From: Veillonellaceae bacterium
Lineage (GTDB): Bacteria > Bacillota > Negativicutes > Veillonellales > Dialisteraceae
Direction of reading: 5' to 3'
Assembly: GCA_025992895.1 (NCBI GenBank)
Contig: DAJPGA010000001.1
Span: 2,186,001 to 2,250,000 of the forward strand
Length of the DNA stretch: 64,000 nt
Each line of letters opens with the position of its first letter. Position 1 is the stretch's first letter. Shown piece after piece: positions 1 to 7,581 of this stretch. Under the pieces are notes generated by a model, which was given only the letters and a program-made list of their open reading frames with translations, searched no databases and was not told where the DNA came from. A program made the position numbers and the translations under genes.

Positions 1-200
1 TCAATGTTCATGTTGTTGTTGTTTTCTGCATTTGCCATAGCGCTTCTCAGGCATTTTTCAATGATCTTAGAAGCAGCTTTTGGAGTGTTGTGCAGAATAG
101 AAATGGCTTCTCCCGCTTTCTTGCCGCGGATAAGGTTGGCTACGATGCGAACCTTACGGGGAGAAATACGGATATTTCTAGATATTGCCTGAACTTCCAT
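1..200 (-). CDS. rplV: Ribosomal protein uL22 (L22), 5' part only
   Basis: Large-subunit protein L22, which binds 23S rRNA and lines the peptide exit tunnel. The reading frame begins at ATG 200 behind a GGAGG ribosome site and runs off the left edge of the window after about 66 residues. The N-terminus reads [20 protein letters not shown], the typical L22 start with the conserved ISPRK-R-V motif. It follows rpsS after a 12-base gap and is the last visible member of the S10 operon. The missing part is due only to the window edge. Confidence 0.95.
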   Translation of the reverse strand, partial: MEVQAISRNIRISPRKVRIVANLIRGKKAGEAISILHNTPKAASKIIEKCLRSAMANAENNNNMNI

Positions 201-212
201 TTGTTTCCTCCC

Positions 213-485
213 TTATTTCGCCTTATCGGTCTTGTTATGGCCTTTGAAAGTACGGGTCGGAGCGAATTCGCCAAGCTTATGGCCGACCATATCTTCAGTG
301 ATGTAAACCGGTACGTGCTTTCTGCCGTCGTGAACAGCGATTGTGTGTCCAACGAAGCTCGGCAGGATTGTAGATGCACGGGACCAGGTCTTGATGATTT
401 TCTGTTCTTTAGTCTCGTTCAGCGCGTTGATCTTCTTTTCCAGAGAGAAAGCGACGAACGGGCCTTTTTTAACGGATCTGGACAA
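213..485 (-). CDS. rpsS: Ribosomal protein uS19 (S19)
   Basis: Small-subunit protein S19, which sits in the 30S head near S13. It has 90 residues, the normal bacterial length, and opens with [19 protein letters not shown], the hallmark of the family. The conserved [23 protein letters not shown] region lies at about residues 51-74. It sits 17 bases downstream of rplB and just upstream of rplV in the S10 operon and is probably expressed only from the shared upstream promoter. Confidence 0.98.
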   Translation of the reverse strand: MSRSVKKGPFVAFSLEKKINALNETKEQKIIKTWSRASTILPSFVGHTIAVHDGRKHVPVYITEDMVGHKLGEFAPTRTFKGHNKTDKAK

Positions 486-502
486 TTTTACTCCTCCTTA
501 TC

Positions 503-1330
503 TTACTTACGTCTCTTAACAATCAGTTTAGTAGACGCTTTTCTGTTGTCCCTGGTCTTTACGCCGTAAGCAGGTTTACCCCAGGGTGTAACAGGACGCT
601 TACGTCCGACAGGAGATTTACCCTCGCCGCCGCCATGCGGATGATCGTTCGGGTTCATGACAACGCCGCGGTTAGCAGGACGAACGCCGAGCCAGCGGTT
701 TCTTCCGGCCTTGCCGAGTGTAATGTTTTCATGATCTTCGTTGCCGATGGTTCCGATGGTTGCACGGCAGCGGATGTGTACTCTTCTCAGTTCGCCGGAT
801 GGCAGACGCAGCAGAGCATAGTCGCCTTCCTTAGCCATCAGCTGAGCGGAAGCGCCAGCAGAACGAACCATCTGGCCGCCCTTGCCGATCTTCAGTTCAA
901 CGTTATGAACGATGGTACCGAGAGGAATGTTGGTGAAAGGCAGGCAGTTGCCGATTTTGATATCGGATTCCGGTCCGCTTACGACCTGGTCGCCAACCTT
1001 CAGTCCCTTAGGAGCGAGGATGTAGCGTTTTTCGCCATCTGCATAGTGCAGCAGAGCGATACGGCAGGTACGGTTCGGATCGTATTCGATCGTAGCAACA
1101 GTTGCCGGAATGTTATCTTTATCTCTCTTGAAATCGATCAGTCTGTACTGACGTTTATGACCGCCGCCCTGATGGCGAACTGTCATTTTACCGGAGCCAT
1201 TACGACCGCCATGATTATGAACAGGAGCCAGAAGGGATTTTTCCGGTCTGTCTGTTGTAATTTCCTCAAAGGTGGAAACGGTCATCTGACGGCGTCCGGG
1301 AGTGTACGGTTTAAATGATTTATAAGCCAT
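503..1330 (-). CDS. rplB: Ribosomal protein uL2 (L2)
   Basis: Large-subunit protein L2, required for subunit association and peptidyl transferase function. It has 275 residues, the standard length. The start [19 protein letters not shown] and the C-terminal segment with [19 protein letters not shown], which holds the conserved histidine close to the peptidyl transferase centre, are both visible. The tail is strongly basic. Gene order rplW-rplB-rpsS is canonical and the spacing is under 20 bases on each side, so translation is probably coupled within the operon. Confidence 0.98.
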   Translation of the reverse strand: MAYKSFKPYTPGRRQMTVSTFEEITTDRPEKSLLAPVHNHGGRNGSGKMTVRHQGGGHKRQYRLIDFKRDKDNIPATVATIEYDPNRTCRIALLHYADGEKRYILAPKGLKVGDQVVSGPESDIKIGNCLPFTNIPLGTIVHNVELKIGKGGQMVRSAGASAQLMAKEGDYALLRLPSGELRRVHIRCRATIGTIGNEDHENITLGKAGRNRWLGVRPANRGVVMNPNDHPHGGGEGKSPVGRKRPVTPWGKPAYGVKTRDNRKASTKLIVKRRK

Positions 1331-1347
1331 TTATTATTACTCCTCCT

Positions 1348-1629
1348 TTACGCTTCGAAGAGCTCAATCGTTTCGCCCGGTTTAAGGGTAACGACTGCTT
1401 TCTTCCAATCACTGCGACGACCCTGGGTCCGGCCCAGACGTTTCATCTTGCCTTCATAACGCATGGTATTCACAGCCTGAACTTTTACTTTGAAGATCTG
1501 TTCTACAGCCTGACGGATCTGGATCTTTGTTGCGGAAAGCGGCACACGGAATGTGTACTTGCGTTCCTCCATGAGAGCTGTGGACTTTTCAGTCACGATC
1601 GGTTTAATGAGGATGTCACGTGCTTCCAT
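1348..1629 (-). CDS. rplW: Ribosomal protein uL23 (L23)
   Basis: Large-subunit protein L23, located at the exit-tunnel opening where trigger factor and SRP dock. It has 93 residues, typical for bacteria. The N-terminus MEARDILIKPIVTEKSTALM carries the conserved PI-TEKS motif. The start overlaps the stop of rplD by one base (ATG at 1629), suggesting coupled translation in the S10 operon. Trigger factor, its partner at the ribosome, is encoded further along the window at 13.4-14.9 kb. Confidence 0.97.
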   Translation of the reverse strand: MEARDILIKPIVTEKSTALMEERKYTFRVPLSATKIQIRQAVEQIFKVKVQAVNTMRYEGKMKRLGRTQGRRSDWKKAVVTLKPGETIELFEA

Positions 1630-2246
1630 TATGCGAGTACCTCCTCAATCTTCTTAACAGCTTCCTGAGTCAGGAAGAGCTTGTCAGTATTTACAATATC
1701 ATAGATATTGAGTCCGCTCGGAGCATAGGCTTTAACGCCAGGAATGTTTCTAGCGGAAAGAACTGTGTTGCGAGCGCCGTCAACGATGAGGGCTTTGCCT
1801 TCAGAGTGAAGGTCAGCGAGCATCTTTACAACGTTCTTTGTCTTCGGTGCTTCGAAGTCGATAGCATCGATAACGATCAGTTCATTTGCGCGGAGCTTTT
1901 CGCTCAGTGCAGATTTAACAGCGAGCTGACGTGCCTTTCTCGGCATATCTTTGGCATGGCTTCTCGGAGTAGGTCCGAATACTGTGCCGCCGCCTACCCA
2001 CAGTGGGGAGCGGATGGATCCGACTCTGGCACGGCCGGTGCCTTTCTGTTTCCATGGTTTCTTGCCGCCGCCGCGAACAAGGCCTCTGGTCTTTGTGGCA
2101 TGTGTGCCAAGGCGTTCATTAGCCATCTGGCGAACCACTGCCTGATGAATAACAGCTTCGTTATAGTCTACGCCAAAGACGCTGTCATTCAGCTCTATTT
2201 CGCCGGTTTCCTGGCCGGCGATATTATACAGCTTTACTTTCGGCAT
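1629..2246 (-). CDS. rplD: Ribosomal protein uL4 (L4)
   Basis: Large-subunit protein L4; its extended loop reaches into the exit tunnel. It has 205 residues, the usual length. The loop region at about residues 45-95, rich in Gly, Arg and Lys and containing KTRGLVRGGGKKPWKQKGTG, is diagnostic. In some proteobacteria L4 represses its own operon through the S10 leader; a structured leader exists here upstream of rpsJ, but whether L4 acts on it is unknown. It lies between rplC and rplW. Confidence 0.98.
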   Translation of the reverse strand: MPKVKLYNIAGQETGEIELNDSVFGVDYNEAVIHQAVVRQMANERLGTHATKTRGLVRGGGKKPWKQKGTGRARVGSIRSPLWVGGGTVFGPTPRSHAKDMPRKARQLAVKSALSEKLRANELIVIDAIDFEAPKTKNVVKMLADLHSEGKALIVDGARNTVLSARNIPGVKAYAPSGLNIYDIVNTDKLFLTQEAVKKIEEVLA

Positions 2247-2296
2247 TGAGATGTTCCTCCCTTAATCAGAACAATTTTCTGTTGTTCCAGACAATA

Positions 2297-2938
2297 TTAT
2301 TTTACAGGCTTTACAGTATCCTGTACCATTACGAGGCTTCCCTTAGCGCCGGGAATGCCGCCTTTGACAAGCATAAGATTACGGGCGGTATCAACTCTTA
2401 CTACCTGAAGATGCTGAACCGTTACTCTATCTCCGCCGAGCTGCCCCGGCATTTTCTTGCCTTTGAATACCTTTCCGCCGCCGCCGGACATACGAGCACC
2501 GAGGGATGCTGTCTGACGATGGTTCTTGGAACCGTGGGATTCAGGTCCACGCTGATGGTTATGACGTTTAATGGTGCCAGCGAAACCCTTGCCGCGGCTT
2601 GTGCCGATAACGTCAACAATTTCGCCTTCTGCGAAAATGTCAGCAGCCAGAGTTTGGCCTACCGTGTAAGACGGCTTTTCAGCGAGTCTGTATTCACGGA
2701 GATGTTTAACCGGATCAATTCCGGCCTTTTCAAACTGACCTTTTACAGGTTTTGTCAAATGTTTTTCCTTGACAGCACCGTAGCCCAGCTGAACAGCATT
2801 GTATCCATCGCTTTCAACGGTTTTAACAGCTGCAACAACATTTGGCAGAACTTCAATAACACTTACTGGAATCAGGTCGCCGTTTTCAGCGAATACCTGA
2901 GACATTCCTAATTTTGTTCCCAAAATAGCCTTAGACAT
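2297..2938 (-). CDS. rplC: Ribosomal protein uL3 (L3)
   Basis: Large-subunit protein L3, which helps start 23S assembly. It has 213 residues. The start MSKAILGTKLGMSQVFAENG and the long extension near residues 125-155, containing GSKNHRQTASLGARMSGGGG and a conserved glutamine, are typical. It lies 12 bases downstream of rpsJ and 50 bases upstream of rplD. Nothing unusual is seen. Confidence 0.98.
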   Translation of the reverse strand: MSKAILGTKLGMSQVFAENGDLIPVSVIEVLPNVVAAVKTVESDGYNAVQLGYGAVKEKHLTKPVKGQFEKAGIDPVKHLREYRLAEKPSYTVGQTLAADIFAEGEIVDVIGTSRGKGFAGTIKRHNHQRGPESHGSKNHRQTASLGARMSGGGGKVFKGKKMPGQLGGDRVTVQHLQVVRVDTARNLMLVKGGIPGAKGSLVMVQDTVKPVK

Positions 2939-2950
2939 CTTTGCACCTCC

Positions 2951-3262
2951 TTACAGTTTAATTTCAATGCTGACGCCGGCTGGAAGTTCCAGTCTCATCA
3001 GCGCATCCGCGGTCTTCTTGGAAGGATCGAGGATGTCAATGAGTCTCTTGTGAATACGCATTTCGAACTGTTCACGGCTGTCTTTGTTGACATGTGGAGA
3101 ACGAAGAATGGTGTACACGTTACGTTCCGTTGGAAGCGGAATCGGTCCCGAGACTCTGGAGCCTGTTCTCTTGGCAGTCTCCGCGATCTTCGCTGCGCTC
3201 TGATCAACTGCTTTGTGATCATAGCCTTTCAGACGAATTCTGATTTTTTCCTGTTTCGACAT
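2951..3262 (-). CDS. rpsJ: Ribosomal protein uS10 (S10, NusE)
   Basis: Small-subunit protein S10, which also acts as NusE in transcription antitermination. It has 103 residues, the normal length, starting [20 protein letters not shown], with the conserved motif [20 protein letters not shown] at about residues 39-58. It is the first gene of the operon; the start ATG at 3262 has a GGAGG site about 7 bases upstream. Transcription probably begins near 3404 from the promoter annotated separately. Confidence 0.98.
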   Translation of the reverse strand: MSKQEKIRIRLKGYDHKAVDQSAAKIAETAKRTGSRVSGPIPLPTERNVYTILRSPHVNKDSREQFEMRIHKRLIDILDPSKKTADALMRLELPAGVSIEIKL

Positions 3263-3303
3263 TACATAAACCTCCTACGTTCATTTCCTGAATGAACTGC
3301 TCC

Positions 3304-3338
3304 GTGGAAATTCCCCCGCGACGCGGGCCACCTTCCAC
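3304..3338 (-). promoter_or_regulatory. Stem-loop in the S10 operon leader
   Basis: On the minus strand GTGGAA and TTCCAC close a 35-base stem-loop with an inner GC-rich helix (CCGCG/CGCGG). It lies in the predicted 5' untranslated region, about 40 bases before rpsJ. Leaders of S10 operons are known sites of feedback control in some bacteria; here only the fold is seen and any ligand is unknown. Confidence 0.45.
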
Positions 3339-3410
3339 TTCATAGTTTGTCTGCTGACTTATTTCCCTTCGCTGTACCCTCGAACAGCCCGGGAAGCATT
3401 CAGCCTTTTA

Positions 3411-3439
3411 ATAATACTATTTTCAGACAGTGAAATCAA
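3411..3439 (-). promoter_or_regulatory. Predicted sigma-70 promoter of the S10 operon
   Basis: On the minus strand the -35 box TTGATT (3434-3439) and the -10 box TATTAT (3411-3416) are 17 bases apart. Transcription would start near 3404, leaving a leader of about 140 bases before rpsJ. It is the best promoter match in this gap. Confidence 0.55.
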
Positions 3440-3953
3440 GTTATTTTCTGAAAATTTTTATTTTTCTTCCGAAGCCTCGCACGAACGATAAACACAGGTG
3501 CTCTGCGGTTTAGGACTCCCTTATTTTAACATAAACACGCCTCCTCGCGTATACTAAATTATCTAAAATCTTTCTAAATTTTTTGAATTTTTAGTTTATA
3601 TTTTGAATCAAGGGCACGTATCGGGGTGTACCGAGGCACTTTACGAAACTATATGTCTTCTTTGTTTCGTCATCGAAAAATGTAAACAGCACATGCGAAT
3701 TAAAAAAGAAAAAGGGGAATGAAATTTGACATACCAGATCCAAATTTCCCCTTCCATTATTCTTACGATATCCCTCTTTTTGATTCCTTATATATATGTA
3801 TGTATAAAAGAAAAGATTCCAGGATGGGAATCGGATTTGAAAAACAGGGCTCTCATTCTCCTGGGACATGCGGGATTGGAAATACATCATTCCTTTCCCC
3901 AAACATGGTATAGTATAGAAAATGGATATTTATCTATATAGAGGGTGATGCTT
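3440..3953. other. AT-rich gap between the S10 operon and the DUF389 gene
   Basis: This divergent intergenic stretch holds no convincing gene; the short open frames in it have no ribosome site and no recognisable protein. An inverted repeat at 3714-3751 (CAAATTTCCCC with its complement) could form a hairpin. TATAGT at 3909-3914 may be a -10 box for the downstream gene, but no clear -35 box accompanies it. Confidence 0.5.
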
Positions 3954-5324
3954 ATGTTTGACTGGAAAAAGTTTTTCAATATACGGATAGACAGCGCGCC
4001 GGCTGATGAACTTCGTAACAGGATTGAGTCTGACTCGACTGTCACAGGCGCCAACCTTGTCATTCTGATTGCGGCCATCCTGATTGCCTGCGTGGGACTC
4101 AATATGGACAGCACGGCCGTCATCATCGGTGCCATGCTTATTTCCCCTCTCATGGGCGGACTTGTCGCAGTCTCCTACGGCATGGCGACATATAACCTGC
4201 ACTTCCTGAAGAGATCCATGGTGAAGCTTTCCTTCCAGATCGTCTTCTCGCTCCTGACGGCTGCCATCTACTTCGCCCTGACACCAATCACCATTCCAAC
4301 AGCAGAAATGGCTGCCAGGACGTCTCCTACCATATGGGATGTCCTCATCGCTCTCTGCGGCGGCATCGCAGGAGCCGTCGGCAATACAAGGACAGTGAAA
4401 ACGAACGTCATTCCAGGCGTTGCCATCGCAACAGCCCTGATGCCTCCTCTTTGCACGGCCGGCTACGGCATTGCCATGCGTTCCGTCCCCTACTTCACCG
4501 GGGCTCTCTACCTCTTCTTCATCAACGCCTTCTTTATCACGCTCTCCGGCTACTTCATCTTCAAACTTCTGGACGTCCCCATGAGCGAAACGATTTCACC
4601 GGCGCACTTTCGTTTCCAGCGCCATGTCCTGCTGCTTCTTGGCATCGTCATTACCATACCAAGCATTTACATGGCAGGTACGACCGTCCGTGAAAGCATC
4701 CGCACATCCCAGATCGAATCCTTCATCAATCAGGACATGGACCTTCATGCAGCCAATGTCATTTCCTACCAGTTGAAAGACGGCACGCTTTTTGTGGACG
4801 TGCTCGGTGCCAGACTTGACGAGGAAACAATGGAAAATCTGCAGAAGAGGCTCAATGATTACGGAAGCCTGTCCAAAGTCCGCCTCGAAGTTGTTCAAAG
4901 CCCTGCTTCCTCTCTCAATAAGGAACAGGTCCAGGATCTCATCAGCAGCCGCCTCAAGCAGGCTACGACACAGGCCGGAGGAAAATCATACAAGGAACTT
5001 GCGGAGGAATACTACGGATCCTATAACAGGGAGACGAGTACCATTTCCCTTCTGAAAAGTTTGAACAGAGAAGCGCCCGCCCTCTTCCCTGCCATCAAGG
5101 AAATCAAAGGCGGCACCGTCTATGGAAAAGACAAGGACGATGCATGGGCGCCGGCTGCATTTGAAGTGACAGTCACCGTCACCTCACAGCTCTCTCCCTC
5201 TGACGCAGAGAAACTTAAGAACTGGATAGCAGCCCAGACCGAGCTGCCTGTCAATCTGACAATCCAGATGGAAGCAAGTCCTTCTTCCTATTTTGGAAAT
5301 GGAATCAACTGGAATGGAAATTAA
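3954..5324 (+). CDS. DUF389 (TIGR00341-like) multi-pass membrane protein
   Basis: A protein of about 456 residues with two parts. The N-terminal half holds six or so hydrophobic segments (roughly residues 30-260) with the family motif MDSTAVIIGAMLISPLMGG and a second Gly-Pro-rich motif GVAIATALMPPLCTAGYG. The C-terminal half is soluble and probably extracytoplasmic. DUF389 proteins are widespread in bacteria, and no biochemical role is firmly established. The frame can be extended to GTG 3945 or ATG 3948, but GAGG at 3941 fits ATG 3954 best. It stands alone, is followed by a strong terminator, and is transcribed away from the S10 operon. Confidence 0.85.
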   Translation: MFDWKKFFNIRIDSAPADELRNRIESDSTVTGANLVILIAAILIACVGLNMDSTAVIIGAMLISPLMGGLVAVSYGMATYNLHFLKRSMVKLSFQIVFSLLTAAIYFALTPITIPTAEMAARTSPTIWDVLIALCGGIAGAVGNTRTVKTNVIPGVAIATALMPPLCTAGYGIAMRSVPYFTGALYLFFINAFFITLSGYFIFKLLDVPMSETISPAHFRFQRHVLLLLGIVITIPSIYMAGTTVRESIRTSQIESFINQDMDLHAANVISYQLKDGTLFVDVLGARLDEETMENLQKRLNDYGSLSKVRLEVVQSPASSLNKEQVQDLISSRLKQATTQAGGKSYKELAEEYYGSYNRETSTISLLKSLNREAPALFPAIKEIKGGTVYGKDKDDAWAPAAFEVTVTVTSQLSPSDAEKLKNWIAAQTELPVNLTIQMEASPSSYFGNGINWNGN

Positions 5325-5364
5325 AAAAGAGCCGCTCCCGAATCTGATTCGGGCGGCTCTTTTG
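5325..5364 (+). terminator. Rho-independent terminator of the DUF389 gene
   Basis: AAAAGAGCCG and CGGCTCTTTT flank an inner stem CCCGAAT/ATTCGGG with a small bulge, beginning right at the stop codon and ending in a T run. The symmetrical A and T runs suggest it can also work on the other strand. Confidence 0.85.
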
Positions 5365-5374
5365 TGTGGGGAGG

Positions 5375-5565
5375 AAAACCATACAACCGCAGGGCGAAGA
5401 AAGGCCACACAACCTCGAGGAAAGTGGAAGACTGATAAAACCATACAACCAGCAAAGCTGTGGGAAGGATTAAAACCATACTACCTCGCTAACGCTCGAG
5501 AGAAAACCATACAAACCTCGCGGGAAGTGCAATACTGAAAAAACCATACAACCTCGCTAACGCTC
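5375..5565. repeat. Array of degenerate 14-base repeats (AAAACCATACAACC)
   Basis: Near-copies of AAAACCATACAACC begin at 5375, 5403 (degenerate), 5437, 5472, 5503 and 5540, that is every 28-37 bases. Several are followed by CTCGCTAACGCTCGAG. Read on the other strand the unit is CGAGCGTTAGCGAGGTTGTA followed by TGGTTTT, which matches dispersed repeats near 55605, 58713 and 58838. There is no coding signal and no cas gene. Confidence 0.7.
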
Positions 5566-5602
5566 GAGAACTACATCTCATCCGTCGCCTACGGCGACAC
5601 CT
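5566..5602. repeat. Hairpin repeat directly left of IS copy 1
   Basis: The sequence ACTACATCTCATCCG is followed by a palindrome GTCGCC-TAC-GGCGAC and ACCT, then the IS begins. Almost the same sequence, with palindrome GGCGCCTCCGGCGCC-like and ACCT, precedes IS copy 3 at 59083-59116. The IS therefore sits at the same place relative to the hairpin in both. Confidence 0.7.
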
Positions 5603-5661
5603 TGGTATGATTCAACAAGAAAGACAGAATAATATCATAAATATATTAGGAGGTCATTCTT

Positions 5662-6393
5662 ATGCCATGTAAAACCAAAGCGTCCCCGGAGGAAATGTTA
5701 GACCAGATTGCTTCATATCTCTATCAGGGTGTTACGATTACCCAGGCAGCTGAAAATCTTCATATGAGCCGCATAACATTCAGGAAATGGGTCCTCCGGT
5801 ATAAAGAGGAGGGCTTTAAGGGATTGCGGCCCAGGCAGCATTTGTCTTACTACTCCAATCAGATGAAGATCCAGGCCGTAAAGGAATATCTTAAAGGCGG
5901 TGTTTCCATGCTTTCCGTCTGTGCCAAATACAGAATTTCCGGCACACTCTCCCTTAAAACATGGATTGAGGCGTATAATGAGCATAAGTTGACAGACCTC
6001 GTTTCTGAAGGAGGAGATCTTATGGGCAAACGCCAGCAATCGGTCAAGGAAGAGCGAGTCAGAATCGTTCAGGAGTGCATCGCCAGTGGATGCGATTATA
6101 ACAAGATAGCCAAGAAGTACAACATGTCCTACCAAACGCTCTACACATGGGTAAAAAAGTTCAAGGAAATGGGCGAAGTTGGTCTTGAGGATTACAGAGG
6201 AAAGCCGATCAGGCTCCAAACGCCCCGGACCGAAGAAGAACAGCTGCGTCAGGAGAATGCCAGACTTCTTGAAGAACAGAAGGATCTTATAGCAGAGATT
6301 GCCCTGCTAAAAAAAAAGATGGAGATAGAGGAAAGGTTGCGTTCCTCGAAGGATTCAGCCTTACTCACCTTCTCAGAGATTTTAAAGCCATAA
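5662..6393 (+). CDS. IS3-family OrfA, DNA-binding part of the transposase (copy 1)
   Basis: A 243-residue protein with two helix-turn-helix units, at about residues 20-50 (GVTITQAAENLHMSRITFRK) and 130-165 (CDYNKIAKKYNMSYQTLYTW). A C-terminal leucine-zipper-like coiled coil follows at about 195-225. In IS3 elements OrfA binds the ends and regulates transposition, and the OrfAB fusion is the active enzyme. The ATG follows AGGAGG by 6 bases. It is longer than the usual 100-180-residue OrfA, in line with the IS150-like branch. The A9 run lies at codons 217-219. Confidence 0.9.
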   Translation: MPCKTKASPEEMLDQIASYLYQGVTITQAAENLHMSRITFRKWVLRYKEEGFKGLRPRQHLSYYSNQMKIQAVKEYLKGGVSMLSVCAKYRISGTLSLKTWIEAYNEHKLTDLVSEGGDLMGKRQQSVKEERVRIVQECIASGCDYNKIAKKYNMSYQTLYTWVKKFKEMGEVGLEDYRGKPIRLQTPRTEEEQLRQENARLLEEQKDLIAEIALLKKKMEIEERLRSSKDSALLTFSEILKP

Positions 6394-7265
6394 AAGAAGT
6401 CCATGAAGAAACCAACATCTCCATAGAAAGTCTCTGCCGACTCTCAAAGGTCTCCCGGGCAGCTTATTACGGATGGCTGAATCATATTAAGAGCGGCCGT
6501 GAACTGCTGAGAGAAAAGGTCGCACAGGAGGTCATGAAAACCCATCAGGAATATCCGGATATGGGATACCGCCGGATTAACGATTGGATCAAGAAGGATG
6601 ACAACATCAATATAAATGTAAGCGACAGTCTGGTTCTTCGTATCATGCGGATACTTAATATTAAGTCCGTGATCAAGTACAAGACCGATGGTTGCACTCG
6701 TAACGCAAAGGATCCAAAGTACATTTTTGAAAACCTGCTGAACCGTGACTTTGATGCCGGCGTGTCCAATGCAAGATGGATGACGGATGTCACTGAATTC
6801 AAGTACACAACTGCTGATGGAGTTTTGCACAAGTTATATTTAAGCGCGATTATTGACGGCCATGATCGCCGGATTGTCTCTTATGTCATCGGCGACAGGA
6901 ACAATACTGCACTGGCTTTTGAGACAATGGAAAAGGCACTTAAAGAGAATCCTGGAGAACATCCAATGATTCATACCGACCGCGGATTCCAGTATACAAG
7001 CAACGGATTCCATAAGATTGTTGAAAAAGCAGGACTGGTTCACAGCATGTCCCGTGTAGGCTGCTGTGCAGACAACGGTCTGATGGAAGGGTTCTGGGGA
7101 ATGCTGAAGCGCGAACGTTACTACACACGTAAATTCACCAGCCGTAAAGCAGTGGTAAGCATGATCAACGGCTACATCTACTTCTACAACAACAAACGCA
7201 TTCAGCGCAAATTACATCTTTTAGCTCCAATGGAAGTATTCAACGCAGCTCCAATGGCTGCATGA
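6318..7265 (+). CDS. IS3-family OrfB, DDE transposase domain (copy 1, reached by -1 frameshift)
   Basis: The catalytic part of the transposase (rve/integrase fold). The frame is open from the A9 run, and its first ATG is only at 6534, in the middle of the conserved helical region. It is therefore most likely made as an OrfAB fusion of about 534 residues. The DDE residues are in WMTDVTEF (Asp), HTDRGFQYTS (Asp) and GLMEGFWGMLKRE (Glu), with the IS3-type spacing. All three are intact, so the element may still be active. Confidence 0.88.
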   Translation, partial: DGDRGKVAFLEGFSLTHLLRDFKAIKEVHEETNISIESLCRLSKVSRAAYYGWLNHIKSGRELLREKVAQEVMKTHQEYPDMGYRRINDWIKKDDNININVSDSLVLRIMRILNIKSVIKYKTDGCTRNAKDPKYIFENLLNRDFDAGVSNARWMTDVTEFKYTTADGVLHKLYLSAIIDGHDRRIVSYVIGDRNNTALAFETMEKALKENPGEHPMIHTDRGFQYTSNGFHKIVEKAGLVHSMSRVGCCADNGLMEGFWGMLKRERYYTRKFTSRKAVVSMINGYIYFYNNKRIQRKLHLLAPMEVFNAAPMAA

Positions 7266-7370
7266 TTAAGATTAAAGTACGATTAGATTTTTTATGATAT
7301 TTATTTGTCTGTATTAACAAATCCGCACCACTCAAGGCGAAGCCTTGGTTTGCTTGTTTTTCTCAAGGCG

Positions 7371-7446
7371 TCAGCCTTGGTTTAAGGGTGTCAGAACTCG
7401 CCCCGTAGGGGGAGCTGGCGCGCATGCGCCGAAAGGGGTTCATTTC
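7371..7446 (+). repeat. Dispersed hairpin repeat, family A, copy 1
   Basis: Starts near CTTGGTTTAAGGGTGTCAGA and continues through two nested palindromes, CTCGCCCCG/GGGGGAG and GGCGCGCATGCGCC, to GGTTCAT. Copies with a few differences occur at 54199-54266 (opposite strand) and 58882-58950. The rest of the 7331-7530 gap holds inverted CTCAAGG/CCTTGG motifs and no gene. Confidence 0.75.
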
Positions 7447-7532
7447 CCAGCCTGCAAGGCGGCTGTATGGTTTTTCATGTTTTCTCTCCGCTGCGGCAAG
7501 CGCGGCTATTATCATCTGCTCCCCACGCAAAA

Positions 7533-7563
7533 CCCGCATGTGAAATCAAATTTCACATGCGGG
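7533..7563 (-). terminator. Terminator downstream of the mini SLH-porin
   Basis: A perfect 14-bp stem CCCGCATGTGAAAT/ATTTCACATGCGGG with a 3-base loop. On the minus strand it is followed by TTTT and lies 19 bases after the stop codon of the gene ending at 7582. Confidence 0.8.
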
Positions 7564-7581
7564 CTCTTTATTTCCCATTCA

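Larger units (their letters stand above)
5603..7330 (+). mobile_element. IS3-family insertion sequence, copy 1 (1,728 bp)
   Basis: Ends were set by comparing the three copies in the window: all begin TGGTATGATTCAACAAG and end TAACAAATCCGCACCA. The termini form an imperfect inverted repeat (TGGTATG against TGGTGCGG). Two overlapping frames, orfA and orfB, are joined by a predicted -1 frameshift at a run of nine A at 6309-6317. Unlike copies 2 and 3, no 3-bp target duplication is visible (left flank ends CCT, right flank begins CTC), which suggests that this copy was rearranged after insertion. Confidence 0.93.

Noticed and set aside
3591..3902. 103-codon frame in the gap before the DUF389 gene
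   Set aside because: Phe/Tyr-rich low-complexity translation of AT-rich DNA, no ribosome site, no recognisable family.
5375..5565. Possible CRISPR array
   Set aside because: Repeats are only about 14 bases and degenerate, some spacers repeat each other, and no cas gene is present in the window.
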